Assembly: GCA_015680685.1 (NCBI GenBank)
Contig: MNCI01028318.1
Span: 355,536 to 419,535, forward strand
Source of the DNA: Gnetum montanum
Taxonomy: Eukaryota; Streptophyta; Gnetopsida; Gnetales; Gnetaceae
Direction: 5' to 3'
DNA: 64,000 nt
Of this stretch, positions 1 to 10,728 are shown piece after piece (the stretch's first letter is position 1; each line of letters starts with the position of its first letter). Under the pieces are notes generated by a model that did not search any database, was not told the DNA's origin, and worked only from the letters and a program-made list of their open reading frames with translations. Made by a program: the position numbers and the translations under genes.

Positions 1-1304
1 TTGTGCTTTGATAATTTATCACTACATGCATCAATTGAGGTTTATTGTAGGTTTTAAAAAATTGAGATCCCACTACATATTTGTAAGATTTTAGGTTATA
101 ATAATAATAATAGATGTAATAATGTTATACTATCATATAAATAAAGAGCTATTCAAGTTACCAGTGTTACTTATAGGAAATTATATAAAAAATATTTTCA
201 AATTACATGAGTATTAGAAACATCTATTATACTCAAGAAATATTACATAAGCTCATTTATATAATAAATCATTTAGATCTAGACAAATGTAATAAAATAT
301 TAGTATTAGTATTGGTAAATTAGTATCCAAAAACTACATGGTTAAAAGTTTTGTAAAATAGGTACCATTTTATTTTATATTTCACCTAAGTTGTGATTTC
401 ATCCAAATTTTTGAAAAGGGCACATCTTCTCATCTTCAACTTATATCCATGCTTATTTATTATTTTTGGATGTTTTGAAGAAAAGTTCTATGTATCTTTT
501 CAAATAACCAAAAAAATGATATAAAGCTATTTATTCATCAAATTTATTATAAAATTTAGTTTTANTATATAAAGCTATTTATTCATTAAATTTATTATAA
601 AATTTAGTTTTAATATTTTCACTGGTAGGGATTTCCTTGGACTTATTCATCAAAATTATTTTATTATTTCTATAAATTTTTGTAATTGTTTGGTGAGTTC
701 ATTCCTTAAAGAATCTTAATTCTTATGATTTCATGCTTCAATGATTTTGAATGTTTTGAAGCATAAATTTTATCAAGGAAGAGGGGTATTGGAACTTGAA
801 AAAATTGATTATAGATATTGTTAAACTTTTACTAATCTCAAGGTAAAAGTAATGAATATTTTATGAGAATTAATAATTCAAAATATTTAATTGATTGAAA
901 CTGTAATCTGCAACTCGCAACTCGCAATTCTTTGGATAATGTATATGAAAATTAATTTTTTTGGAACTTTTGGTTATAACTAGTTGTTTCTCTCTTATTA
1001 CTTCTACTACTTCTTTTTCACATTTTCTACACCTTACAACTTGACACTAGTTAGATTTTAACTTGACAAAGAGTCACAACTCATTCATAAAATGACATAT
1101 TTTAACTTAACCTAGTTTGAAAATTTCTAATAATAAAAGTCTTTATGAATTACACTACGTAAACCAACATCACTTTTGAATCAACTCAACTTTCTTACAA
1201 ATTCATTATTTAGATTCAACATTGATTTATGAATATTATAAAGTGAAGCCTTCACTCGATTTAGTTCATATGAATTAAGATAACATATGAATTACTCTCT
1301 AACA
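1..1304 (-). mobile_element. Putative 3' LTR side of copia element C (AT-rich, boundary uncertain)
   Basis: No gene is visible here. The stretch lies just downstream, in minus-strand sense, of the copia RNase H remnant at 1.5-2.0 kb, where a 3' LTR is expected. Read on the minus strand, a purine-rich AAGGATGAG is followed at position 1304 by TGTTAGAGAG, the common plant copia LTR start. I could not find the matching 5' LTR above 17.2 kb, so the LTR call and its far end are inference. Confidence 0.35.
519..612. repeat. 46-bp direct duplication around a single N
   Basis: A 46-bp block (519-564) is repeated with one mismatch at 567-612, separated by a single N at 565. The same arrangement recurs twice more in the window, so this is probably an unmerged contig overlap rather than biology. 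Confidence 0.85.
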
Positions 1305-1313
1305 CTCATCCTT
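1305..1313 (-). promoter_or_regulatory. Candidate polypurine tract of element C
   Basis: On the minus strand AAGGATGAG directly precedes TGTTAGAGAG. A purine tract abutting a TGTTAG LTR start is the usual copia second-strand primer arrangement. The match is short and rests on context. Confidence 0.35.
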
Positions 1314-1479
1314 AATTCATACTATGTATATTATCATAATATTTGTACTTCATGAAGTAGTATGAAGTGTATGAGTTAAGATAGGACTATTAGAGGGTGT
1401 CTTTTCTAATATTCATATCATACTCTTTCATAATTTTATGCTTTACTCCTTCTCACTTGATACTATGCTGAAGTGATAC

Positions 1480-1985
1480 CATGGAGAGATATTCTTAGAA
1501 GACTTCAAACTATTATTTAGCTAAAGCCTTTGTAAAACCAATTGTTTTCTAGGGACTTAGTTGAATATATTAGACATCCATAAACTTCTCTAAATACTTT
1601 ATCTAATATAATGCAAACTTATCTCAATGTGCTTTCTTTTATCATGATAGAAATGCATACTTATCTCAATGTGCTTACTTTTATCATGATATATTGGAAA
1701 TTGTACTACCTTGATCATTGCTTGGTTCTCATAGTGGATCATAATTGATTTAGACACACTGTTGCTGATTTTCTTTAGAACTTTAGCCCATATCACATCC
1801 TGGATTATCTCTTGTAGAGCTCAATATTCTACCTCCATAACAGATAATGATACTTATATTTTCTTACTACTTTTCCAATAGACATGTTTATTATAAATTT
1901 GAATCAGAAATCCAATCCTTGAGCTCCTATCACTGGTATCACCTCCTCACTTTGTATCTGCATAAACTTGTTAGAGCTAGATAAA
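1480..1985 (-). pseudogene. Ty1/copia RNase H remnant (element C)
   Basis: This is the C-terminal RNase H part of a copia Pol polyprotein, which degrades the RNA strand during reverse transcription. On the minus strand it reads through the serine-rich Gly-x-x-Ser segment, then the VMEVEY block (copia consensus S-x-x-EAEY), then KHIEIS and a terminal HYIR, in the family order. The longest open piece is 1599-1796; upstream codons contain stops, and the segment after HYIR is too decayed to show the usual ADILTK motif. The rest of the same polyprotein is displaced to 4.4-4.8 kb (RT) and 16.1-17.2 kb (integrase). It is not functional. Confidence 0.85.
1617..1691 (-). repeat. In-frame 42-bp tandem duplication inside RNase H
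   Basis: Starts at 1617 and 1659 are 42 bp apart. The duplication repeats the YHDKxKHIEIS block of the copia RNase H end as a 14-residue unit without breaking the frame. The two copies differ at only a few bases. Confidence 0.85.
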
Positions 1986-2272
1986 AGAAGCTGGATTTAA
2001 TCAATACACTTGATACATTAAAACAAGCTTGAAATATTAAAATTGATTGAAATACATGGATGAAATGTGATAAAACTCTTGGAATATATGAAACTTGGAA
2101 AGGTTATGCTTGCTAAAATATTGAAATGAACTAAAATAGACAAAACTTAAAATTCATGCTATCTCCAAAAATAGCATAAAATGTTCAAGTGTAGAAAGCA
2201 ATAACATTAATAAACTTTGAGAGAGATACAACAACAATAGAGGACACAAAACACACAAATTACCTCTTAAGG

Positions 2273-2374
2273 AGGTGCTATGAAAGCACTCTTTTCTCAA
2301 CTCCATAAGATGGATGATTTCCTCATCTTACATCTTTGAGTAGGTGCTACCAAAGCACTCTTTACTCAACTCCA
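2273..2374. repeat. Two-copy direct repeat, 69-bp period
   Basis: A 33-bp block beginning AGGTGCTA and ending CTCAACTCCA occurs at 2273-2305 and again at 2342-2374 with a few changes. No function is apparent. Confidence 0.8.
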
Positions 2375-3779
2375 CAATGGAGGCTTTTCTTACATTCTCT
2401 CAAATTCTTAAATTTGATACTAAAATATCAAATACTTGCACATATTTAGAGTTAAAAAATAACAAAACAAAGGCTTAAAGGTGGACGTGCTCAAGAGCAC
2501 CCTCTACCTCTTAAGAAAAGCACTTCTCACTTTTTCATAACTCAAAATGTTTTCTTGAATATTATTTCTTCTCTTCTCTTAATACACATAATTCATAGCC
2601 ACACACCTCCTTATATGGCTCTTGAAGGATGATTACCATAACCTTGGTTAGGGTTATTAATTGAAGTTAGGCTTAGGTTAGGTTAGGATTAGGATTAGGT
2701 GGGGTAGGTGATCCAAGTGATCTCACCTACCCACTAATTTGGGCATATAGATGTGCACATAATTCACAACATAATTTTGGAAAATATAATTCCTACACAT
2801 ATACACCTACATGATTACATAAGGTACATGACTTATGATCTTCAACACAAGATAAGAAAAGACTATTAAGATCTTCTATGAACTTAGGATGGTCTTCATC
2901 TTTGTATCTTGATATTGCATAGACTATCAAGCACATAAGCATCCTAGATAATTTCTAACAAAACTTTGATAATTTTTAATATGGTACTTTCGAATACCAA
3001 TTCATACGGCAATGCGTTCTCAAGGTATCATAAGATTAGAAAAGTTGCTTGCATATATTGATGATTTGGATTTTCCATCACCATATTTAATTGTTTGATT
3101 GCATACTAAATATCAAACCTAATATTCATAAGATACATAAGTACACTAATAATATATGGAGCAAGTTCACTTCAATATTAAATCTCCTTATAATACTAAA
3201 TCCAAATATTATGAAAAGGTAATTAATTTGCTAAAAAATAAGAAAAATAACTATTTTTAATCATTCAAAAAGAAGATTACACTAGGGTTCAACAACCCAA
3301 AAATCATTCAAAACCTCTTAGAACATTCAAATGATGTCATAGAGCATGAGGCTCTACAACCACACGATGGTTATTCTCAATATAAGACATAATTGATGGA
3401 AAGTCCTTCCCACAGTTGGGACTGAGATCTCAATTCAAAAGACTCAAAAGACACCATGCCAATGCTCACTTTATTAACCAAGAGCTGCAAACATACTCAT
3501 GCACTCTTCACATGTGCCCTTCTAACATCTCAAGAAATATCACTCACATTTCTCTATGACATTTCATGATCTTTTCTAGTGGTACAAGCATGAAACAAAG
3601 CAATATTTATTGGCAAATGGAAGACAAGATACTTGCAAACCTTTTCCAACTGAAATTGAGGATCTTTAGCTATTTTCATCTTTTTCCATCCTCTCTCGGC
3701 TATGTTTCAAATTGGAAGAAGAAAATTTGAAAGTTTCCCTATTGGCTTGAATCATCTTTGACTTCCTTGGAACATCTTG

Positions 3780-4210
3780 CTAAAAAATAGTGTTGGCAAT
3801 TAGAACATCTCATCCTAGCTTGAGATATCTCAATCACAGCTAAGACATCTTAGCCTCACTTGGGATGTTTTAGCTAAGATGTCTCACCTTCATCAGAGAT
3901 GTCTCCCTAGAAATGCCATAAATTTACTAGACACACCTCAAATTTACTAAAAGTGCCTCAAAATATTGTCAAGAAAAACCTCAACTTTGTTAGAAGCATC
4001 TCAAATTTTCCAAAAGTGCCACAAAATATTCCAGAAAGAACCTCAAATAGTTTGAAACATCTCACACTCAACTGAGATGTTTCAACATTTCTTAAGACAT
4101 CTCACCCAAGATGGTTGTCAAACATCTCTTGACATTTCCAGATGTCTCCTTTGACATCCCAGATCTTAGGTAAGATATCTCATTGACCTCTAAGATGTCT
4201 TCACAGATCC
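3780..4210. repeat. Array of AGATGTCT/AGACATCT octamers
   Basis: Within about 430 bp the octamers AGATGTCT and AGACATCT, plus one-base variants, recur about every 20-60 bp in both orientations. Each is one CpG transition away from the perfect palindrome AGACGTCT. The LTRs of element I near 36 and 38.6 kb carry similar arrays. Confidence 0.65.
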
Positions 4211-4424
4211 CAAGACTTTCAAAAAAACACATGTAGGGAAGATAACAAGGGAATCGAAAGAGATGTCCCTACATCCATCTAGCAATATTATGTTGGCTCT
4301 ATTGGTTCTTCTTTTGCTTATCTTAAAACTAGATGTCATGGGAATATGGAACTCTTAGTAATTCAACATATTATATTTTTTCAATTTATTTCATCTAAGA
4401 GAGCATGGTTTCAACTTCTTTATT

Positions 4425-4785
4425 ATTTATTTCCATTTCTAGATAGTAATATGCCAAGCTTAAGATGAAGATATCAAATCATAATGAAAACTGATGTTTG
4501 AATTGCTCCATAGCTTTAGATTCCATTATAGTTATGATTATATCATCTAGATAGAATGCTAGTACCATTTCTAAATATGCTTTATCTTTCATGATAAATA
4601 TTACTACCCTTTTGTAACTTAACCAAATCATAGTTGCTTAAGAATTTCTCAATCTTTTGATACCAAACTCTAAGAGCTTAATTTAACTCATAAATTATCT
4701 TTTGTAACTTGTTTACTAGTTTCTCATCCTTTAAGAATCCTGCAAGTTATTTCATGTATATTTCTTCATATAATTCATAATATAT
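4425..4785 (-). pseudogene. Ty1/copia reverse transcriptase remnant (element C)
   Basis: The minus strand reads as the middle of a copia reverse transcriptase: EEIYMK, then AGFLKDEKLVNKLQKIIYEL (copia consensus GF...V.KL.KSLYGLKQ), then RVWYQKIEKFL. Stops replace several Gln/Lys positions and the YVDD region is frameshifted. It has the same strand and lineage as the RNase H at 1.5-2.0 kb and the integrase at 16.1-17.2 kb, which makes it the middle piece of one split element. It ends directly against the left repeat of element B. Confidence 0.85.
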
Positions 4786-4792
4786 GAAAACT

Positions 4793-5779
4793 TATTGGTT
4801 CTAGTATGTACTTTGGAAACTCTTACTCCACTCATTCTCAATATCCATGCTGTGGTTTAGAAGTAAGACAAAGAAATAAATTTAACAAGCCCAAAATCAA
4901 GGTAATAGAAGGCCATATCTACATATGGAAATACAGTAAAACTATATACTATAAACTCAAATCTCAAATGAAGACAAAGATCAAGTAAAGCCAAAATAAC
5001 ATTTTTGTAAATAAGAACCAAAGTCATGTAATTTATATTTAAATTATTATACCACATAAGACAAGATATGAAATTCTATTATTTTTACTTTTATTAAAAG
5101 ATTGATAAATAGGTATAAATAGATAATGGCCCCAATCTCTCATGTCTCTTGAACTTCTAGCCCAATTTATCATAAAATAGGATTGTTCCATTATATTCTG
5201 TTATGACCTCATCATTTGGCTATAAATATGTTGGCAAATCATGTTTCTAAGTGAAACAATTTTACAATTTATCCTAGAATGTCATTTCTTATCCTATTTA
5301 TAATTTATCCCATTACAAGTCCATCCATCATCAATTTGTCATATTCACCAATTCTCATTAATCAAAGAAGTTAAATAATCATACTTAGGGTTACTCTTAT
5401 GTAATAGCTTCCAACTATCAAATCAAATCAAATTAGTTCAAACTTTTTCAAGTAAGTAGATTCTTGAAAGATCTTTGTATCAAGTATATACTCACTTCAT
5501 AGCTATCTAGATCATAAAGATATTTATATTGAAAATCAACAATTTCTATTTTGGACAATGCAGAGTTTTATTTCAAACCCCTTTTTTGGGCTTGATTTGA
5601 ATGATCAATTAAAATTCAATTAATTTGAAGTTTTATTGAATTCTAGATTGAAAAATGTGCTTTTTAACAAGCCTAATATCAACCCAACAATCATCCAAAT
5701 CATGAAGATGTTACAACTACAAAATCAAAAAAAAAATCAAAATTTCTCAATTAGGCCACCAACATCATTCAATATATTA
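4793..5779 (+). mobile_element. Left LTR-like direct repeat of element B
   Basis: About 987 bp is repeated in direct orientation at 14773-15761 with moderate divergence. Both copies carry a TATAAATA box after a CATTTGG stretch. The repeat starts just inside the copia C RT remnant, and gag- and protease-like sequence follows it, so it behaves as a 5' LTR. The true LTR probably runs about 68 bp further, to the candidate primer site near 5848, with the right copy truncated. Confidence 0.75.
5218..5230 (+). promoter_or_regulatory. TATA box in left LTR of B
   Basis: GGCTATAAATATG is a strong TATA match, conserved as GGCTATAAATACG in the right LTR copy. This is the expected U3 promoter element of an LTR. 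Confidence 0.6.
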
Positions 5780-5847
5780 GGTTGCCAAAAATTTGTAAAA
5801 TAAAAAATTCTTTCAAATATTCTTACATTGATATAAAAAATCAATAA

Positions 5848-5865
5848 TTAGGATTGGAGCAAAGG
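5848..5865 (+). promoter_or_regulatory. Candidate tRNA-iMet primer-binding site of B
   Basis: TTAGGATTGGAGCAAAGG matches the standard copia primer site TTGGTATCAGAGCCAAGG at 13 of 18 positions by hand count. It lies 68 bp beyond the end of detectable LTR homology, which fits a truncated right LTR but leaves the call tentative. Confidence 0.4.
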
Positions 5866-6584
5866 ACAAAGCCATGGGAGATAGGAGAAATAATTTTCCA
5901 CCATGTTCAATAATTTATGATGGTACTCAAAATTCCAAATTAGGATAGGAATTCACATAGGGACTATTATATTACAATAATGTTTGAAGTATTGTGCACA
6001 AAGGCAGCAAAATTCCTAACACATTGAATAAAAATTTAAGAAAATAATTAAAGAAAATGAATTGGCAAAAGACATTATATACAATTTAGTATGTGATAGA
6101 ATTGGAAATGTAATTTCAAAATTGAAGACTAACAAAGAAATGTGGTAGTTCATCCAAGAAAAATATAAAGACAAGGAGGGCACAAATCAATGTCAAGAAA
6201 ATTCAGAAACTACAAAAGGTCAAGGGGGAAAAACTACAAAAAACCAAAACAAGAAGTTAAAAAATAAAGAAACAAACCACCAAATTGAAGAAGCAAAAAA
6301 GACAATGTAATGGCTTAGAAAATAAAGAAGGGTCTACCAATATTCTTCAAGATAAACATGTATCAACTCAATTTTCTTTTTATCATCAAAATAAGAAAAT
6401 CCATTCAAGCTAGTGGCTATTAGAGATAGATGACTTTAATGAAATTAAATTTATAAATGACATTGGCAAAGTTCAACTTGAAGATGGAAGAAAATTGAAT
6501 GTATTAGAAATTGGAAACATTATCATAAATTTGGAAGATAGAAATAAATTTGAAATAAAAGATGTTCATTATGTGCATGATCTT
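5866..6584 (+). pseudogene. Copia-type gag and protease remnant of B, interrupted by element A
   Basis: The first part resembles copia Gag: SKLKTNKEMW is a recognisable capsid signature, followed by a stop and then KYKDKEGTN. From about 6410 the reading WLLEIDDFNEIKFIN and then KDVHYVHDL matches the end of copia protease and the following VLYVPDL block; the catalytic Asp-Ser-Gly region itself is not preserved. The sequence stops where the Athila-like element A begins (6585). I recognise no pol domain of B on the other side of A. Confidence 0.6.
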
Positions 6585-7344
6585 TGATGAGCCACGATAT
6601 CGCATGCCTCATTTCCTATAAATAAGAGGCAGGCACACTTGGTTTGCATAGTTAATCTTAGTCCCTTACCCAAACTCTTGTAGTTTCTCCCTCTCAAAGT
6701 TACAATTATTTCTGAGTGCCCATAGTAGGAGTCATAAAGTGAACAGATCTTTATTCAAGCATTGTGTACTTGAGCACACCTTGTGTATAGCAATAAAGAC
6801 GAACTTTGTGATAAACCTTGTAGTATTTAGAATAGATTAATTACTGTTAATTTTAGTTATTTAATACTTTCCTTAGTTAATTAATGATTCTCTCTCTCAC
6901 CCTACAACTCTCCTAAGTAAGCACACATAGTACGATCACCTCAAGCATGCATGTAACACTTGGTAACCCTGTAATGATTAGCGTTTGGTAATCCCAATAG
7001 TGTTGCACTCATTCAAGATGTGTACGGCAAGTAAGAATGGATGCTGGTGTTAGGATTAATTAAAGCATAGTTAAGTAGTGAAATTAAATTAGTTACTTAG
7101 TTATCTCTCTCCTCCCTTATTAGTATTAGGATAATAAAGACATAAAAGCCCATAAAAATAATAAGCCCCAAGTTTACTTAACCATACAATTGTGACATAC
7201 AAGTGAGCTTGGGAAGACAACGATTGATCAACCCATCCTTGTTCTACAAAGGTGCATAAGCACTAAGTCCTTGAAATTTGATTGAACCATGCATGTACAC
7301 TTGTATTCGTATGGTTGAGCATAGGAATACCTCACCACTCATCA
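6585..7344 (+). mobile_element. 5' LTR of element A
   Basis: The 760-bp LTR is bounded by a perfect 7-bp inverted repeat, TGATGAG at the left and CTCATCA at the right. The right end sits one base before the primer-binding site. The copy at 13564 matches it until 7221. Confidence 0.88.
6617..6626 (+). promoter_or_regulatory. TATA box in 5' LTR of A
   Basis: TATAAATAAG lies about 32 bp inside the LTR. The 3' LTR has TCTAAACAAG at the same place, so the box is lost there. Its unusually short distance from the LTR start leaves doubt about its role. Confidence 0.4.
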
Positions 7345-7345
7345 T

Positions 7346-7363
7346 TGGCACCATTGTCAGGGA
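7346..7363 (+). promoter_or_regulatory. tRNA-Asp primer-binding site of A
   Basis: TGGCACCATTGTCAGGGA matches the plant Athila primer site TGGCGCCGTTGCCGGGGA (complement of the tRNA-Asp 3' end) at 14 of 18 positions. All four differences are C-to-T or G-to-A. It begins one base after the LTR. Confidence 0.85.
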
Positions 7364-7779
7364 GTTTGTTGTTTGTGTGCTAATCAAAACTTAGAAAATA
7401 TTTCACATCATTGGAACGAACCCTTAGGGTTGGTTATAAAAAAAATAGATAATAATACATTGCACACTAAATAGACAATTACGTCTCCTTCTTTGTACGA
7501 AAGTGTTTCACCACCTACGTCTAATACAGGAAATAATCGAAGGCGTAATACACATGATAATCCGCCAGTCCCTCAATAGTTTTACATGGTATATGTTCAT
7601 CCCGATGAGTATGTACCAAACTTTACCTTTATCCTCCACTAGGATAACAACTGCGTTGGTGAGATCTAGAAGGTAACATAGTGTTACCTCCCAATCACTC
7701 AGTCTCGAGCATGCTTCTTCATGATCTCACACAAATTGACATGCAACACTTACAGGCAGAGTACGTCGTGTATGATCAT

Positions 7780-9330
7780 GACTTAAGAGAGTATCACCCC
7801 ATGGAGGCACAATATCAAATGGATTTACAATAGGAGAGACACCATGAATCCATGAAGGGAAAGTTATTGCGAAATGTTCCACATGTCCTAAGTGAAAATA
7901 AGGATGGTGAACCTACCTCAAGAGGTTTCCCACGAAACGATGTTCTTCCCATTGACTTCGGTCAAGGGGTTGTGTATCAGAATATTTACTCAACTATCCA
8001 TAACACGGATTCTAGTACTCATGGATACAAAGGGTCTAAAAAAGGAACACGAACACATTACAAAAATGGACATTCTGATCGTAACCATGATCGAGGTTGC
8101 GACCACTGAAGAGAAGGAAGCAGGCATCAACATGGTGATGATCCTCCTTCTTCATTGCCATCATATCCTTCACCCTCTTCTTCAGGATCTGGACATAGTC
8201 ACAAAGAAAAAGACCATGAGGATAAGGGTAAACGAAATAGCAAGCATAGACAAAATAGTTAAGAAAGGGGACGAGGGCATTCTAGAGAATCAAAATATAG
8301 AAGAAGGGAGAGTAGGGAACAACATAGGCATCATAGAAACCATAGGAAGGATGATCACAATGAACCCCTACTCGCTACTCGAAGTATGCTAGACATAACC
8401 AAGGCTGTTAGAATCCTAAGAAGGCACCAAACAGATAGTAGGATCAAGAGATTAGACATGAACAACATCCCACAATTTGAAGGGGGGTTACAACATTGAT
8501 CTTAAAAATCATCTACAAGAATTTCATCATGCATGTGCCTTACAAAACATAGAAAATGAATGGCAAAAGCTTAAGTTGTTCCCACGGACACTACTCAAAA
8601 AGTGGAAAGCTGGTACCATTCCTTAGAACTAGAATCCATTCATAGGTGAAGTACCATGTTAGAATGTTTCGACGATAAGTACCAAACATACTCCTGAGTG
8701 TCCAACCTACAGAAGAAAATCCAAGGATGGAAACAAGGAGGACATGAACCCTTAGATGCTGCCATGGGCCGATATTATGCACTATTACATCATTGCCTAG
8801 GCCATGGTTATTCGTAGATGGATCAACTACGCCATCTCATAGATGGGCTCAAACATGAAACACGAAGAACCCTTGGGACTTATGTCCAAGGGAGACTATC
8901 TGAGCTTAGGGCCCATCAAGTTCAATGATTTTTGGAGCAAGTTGCTAAAGAAGAAGGTGAGCTAAGAAAGAGAGAGAGTGCAGAGGAATATAACAGAGAT
9001 CCTTCCCTCTGAAAGAAGGGAGTAAGATTTTGTGAGGATGAAGAAGAGTCACCACTTGAAGAGATGGTGAATAGGAAAACTTTACCTATCCAAAAATTAG
9101 CAATGGATGTATCAAAAAAGGTAGATCAAATGTGGGACTCCCTAGATGATAGATTTCAAATTGTTCTTAAAATAGTAGAGGAGTCTAGAGAGCAAGGTAC
9201 TGACTGTGAAAAAAGAAAAAAGAGAGAAGTTGAACATGCACGTAACAAGGGTAAGGGCAAAGTTGCCATCATTGAAGAGGTTGTGGAATTAGATACAGAA
9301 AATGATAGTGGATGCTAGATATGCCAATAT
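7780..9330 (+). pseudogene. Athila gag of element A
   Basis: Gag packages the element RNA. One frame starting near 7852 stays readable to about 8490 with only two stops, at the codon after CDH (TGA) and in a Lys/Arg/His-rich segment (TAA); both are explained by single C-to-T changes. It passes through a Ser/Pro stretch and an Arg-Glu-Ser-His-rich basic stretch, then IPQFEGGLQH. The capsid core (8.47-8.97 kb) keeps the block order LFP...W(Y)HSLELESIH...MLECFDDKY after a frame shift. At 9064-9318 a lysine-rich segment leads to a degenerate knuckle, CxICQYDHPKRCFP. Element E carries the same Ser/His-rich linker near 62.4 kb. Confidence 0.8.
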
Positions 9331-9870
9331 GACCATCCTAAAAGATGTTTCCCTATAAGCTCACATCGACAGGAGTCTAGGGTGTATGCACTCAATCCAC
9401 AATTAAACAAAAGGCAAACACCCCAAAGGTTACCTTATCCCCAACGTAACACAAGACAGTTCCACCAACCATTAACGTATTATCCAAGTGGAACTCCACC
9501 ATAATCAGTTGAGCAATATCAATAATGGCAGCACCTACAATCATGGGGAATGCCACCACCAAGGTAACAGTATCCTTACCAGCAACCTGAACCATATGGG
9601 TATTACGTGCAACAATTAATCTCTCCATGTAACTCTACTGGTCACATTACTCCTCAACCTTACTACCAAGCTCATGAGTATTATAGGAATCCTTCTCCTA
9701 GGGGTGATGTTCCACAAACATACCATCCTTCTCATTCAGCTGCACCTCTTCCACCTATAACTCCATTACCACCTACTCCAGCTATGCAAGGTGAAATCCC
9801 TACCCAATCGTAGCAACATAATGCCACAAGGGCTGTTAACTCTCAACCTACTATTGCTTCTGATAACCGC
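9331..9870 (+). pseudogene. Pro/Tyr-rich gag-protease spacer of A
   Basis: The reading is rich in Pro, Tyr, Gln and Ser (for example PQPYYQAHEYYRNPSPRGD) with a few stops. Element E has a clear counterpart on the minus strand at 60.8-61.0 kb, which shows this is a conserved low-complexity part of the polyprotein and not random sequence. Confidence 0.7.
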
Positions 9871-10506
9871 ATGAATAAAAGACCTTTCTTTAGAACCAAT
9901 AGTCCAACTAAGCCCTTGCAACCACAAGCGGCTGATTCTTCAATCGCCTCACCATCACTTGAAACTTCAGAGCTCCCTTCAACCCAAAAACCACACTCAA
10001 CGCATATGGTCATGTTAACTCATGTTGTCACCAATTGGATAAAATTTGGCCATCTTCCTAGGAAATTCTCTGATCCTAGGAGTCCTTTGATATATCTACA
10101 TATCATTGGGAATGAGCCATGCAAAGCTCTTTTGAATTCAAGTTCTAGGGTCAACTTAATTTCTCAAGAAATGTACAAGGCCTAGAACCTACCTCCATTA
10201 AAAAAGAGTAACATTCATTTAGAGTTGGCTGACTAATCCATCACTATCCCATTAGGACTAGTGAAGGACGTTGTCATCACTATTTGTGGATAGTCATATC
10301 CAGCTGACTTCTTAGTGATTCAAGTGAACAACGGTAAGGGGGACTTGCCAATCATAACGGGAAGAGCATGGCTAAGCACAATTGACACGTGCTTAGGAAT
10401 CCGTGATCTTTCCTTAGAAATATCAAAGGTCAATAAATTTGGGAAGATTGAGAAGAAGAAAGTTCCATGCATCGCATACAATGACACAGGGTGTAATTGC
10501 ATGTAG
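9871..10506 (+). pseudogene. Retroviral-type aspartic protease of element A
   Basis: The protease cleaves the polyprotein. The block CKALLNSSSRVNLIS aligns with the Athila consensus ALLDLGASVNLM; the catalytic Asp is Asn and the following Gly is Ser, so the site is dead. Downstream the family order is kept: ITIPLGLVKDVVITI, then DFLVIQVNNGKGDLPIITGR (consensus DF.V......PIILGR), then a Lys-rich tail. Two stops near 10.24 and 10.29 kb fit C-to-T changes at Gln codons. Confidence 0.82.
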
Positions 10507-10728
10507 AAGTCATGGTTTGTACAACGTTTAACATTGCCTGCATGTAATCAATGTGCATAAGTGACTAATATAAAAAGATGCCTATATGTAGTAGCCACAA
10601 GACAAGAGGACATCTAGTGGCTGATAGCTGATCAAGAGAGAAGTTCAACTATATGCATGGAACCAACTGAGGGTTTGACTTGTGCTTACATCGATAGCAT
10701 AGACACATTAGAGCAGGTCCATCACCAA
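10507..10728 (+). pseudogene. Protease-RT linker of A, ending at a deletion junction
   Basis: The reading MEPTEGLTCAYIDSIDTLEQ followed by VHHQ matches the equivalent minus-strand linker of element E near 59.9 kb (EPVESLTYAYVEDMDELEQ, then VHHQ). Immediately after VHHQ the sequence becomes integrase core. In E these two points are about 2.1 kb apart, with RT and RNase H between them. Confidence 0.75.

Larger units (their letters stand above)
1986..4424. mobile_element. Unclassified insertion separating RNase H and RT of element C
   Basis: The stretch lies between two blocks of one copia polyprotein, so it is most simply an insertion. I see no coding domain on either strand. It contains a 69-bp-period duplication (2273-2374) and, at about 3.78-4.21 kb, many AGATGTCT/AGACATCT octamers like those in the LTRs of element I. 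The class is unknown; a non-autonomous LTR element is one possibility. Confidence 0.45.

Noticed and set aside
2640-2705. Telomere-like GGTTAGGGTTA and TAGGTTAGGTTAGGATTAGG stretch
   Set aside because: The units are irregular and do not maintain the plant TTTAGGG period; it is short G-rich simple sequence.
7892-8392. 166-codon open reading on the plus strand
   Set aside because: It is out of frame with the gag reading that starts near 7852, which carries the Ser/Arg/His-rich linker also found in element E. The longer reading is a shadow frame.
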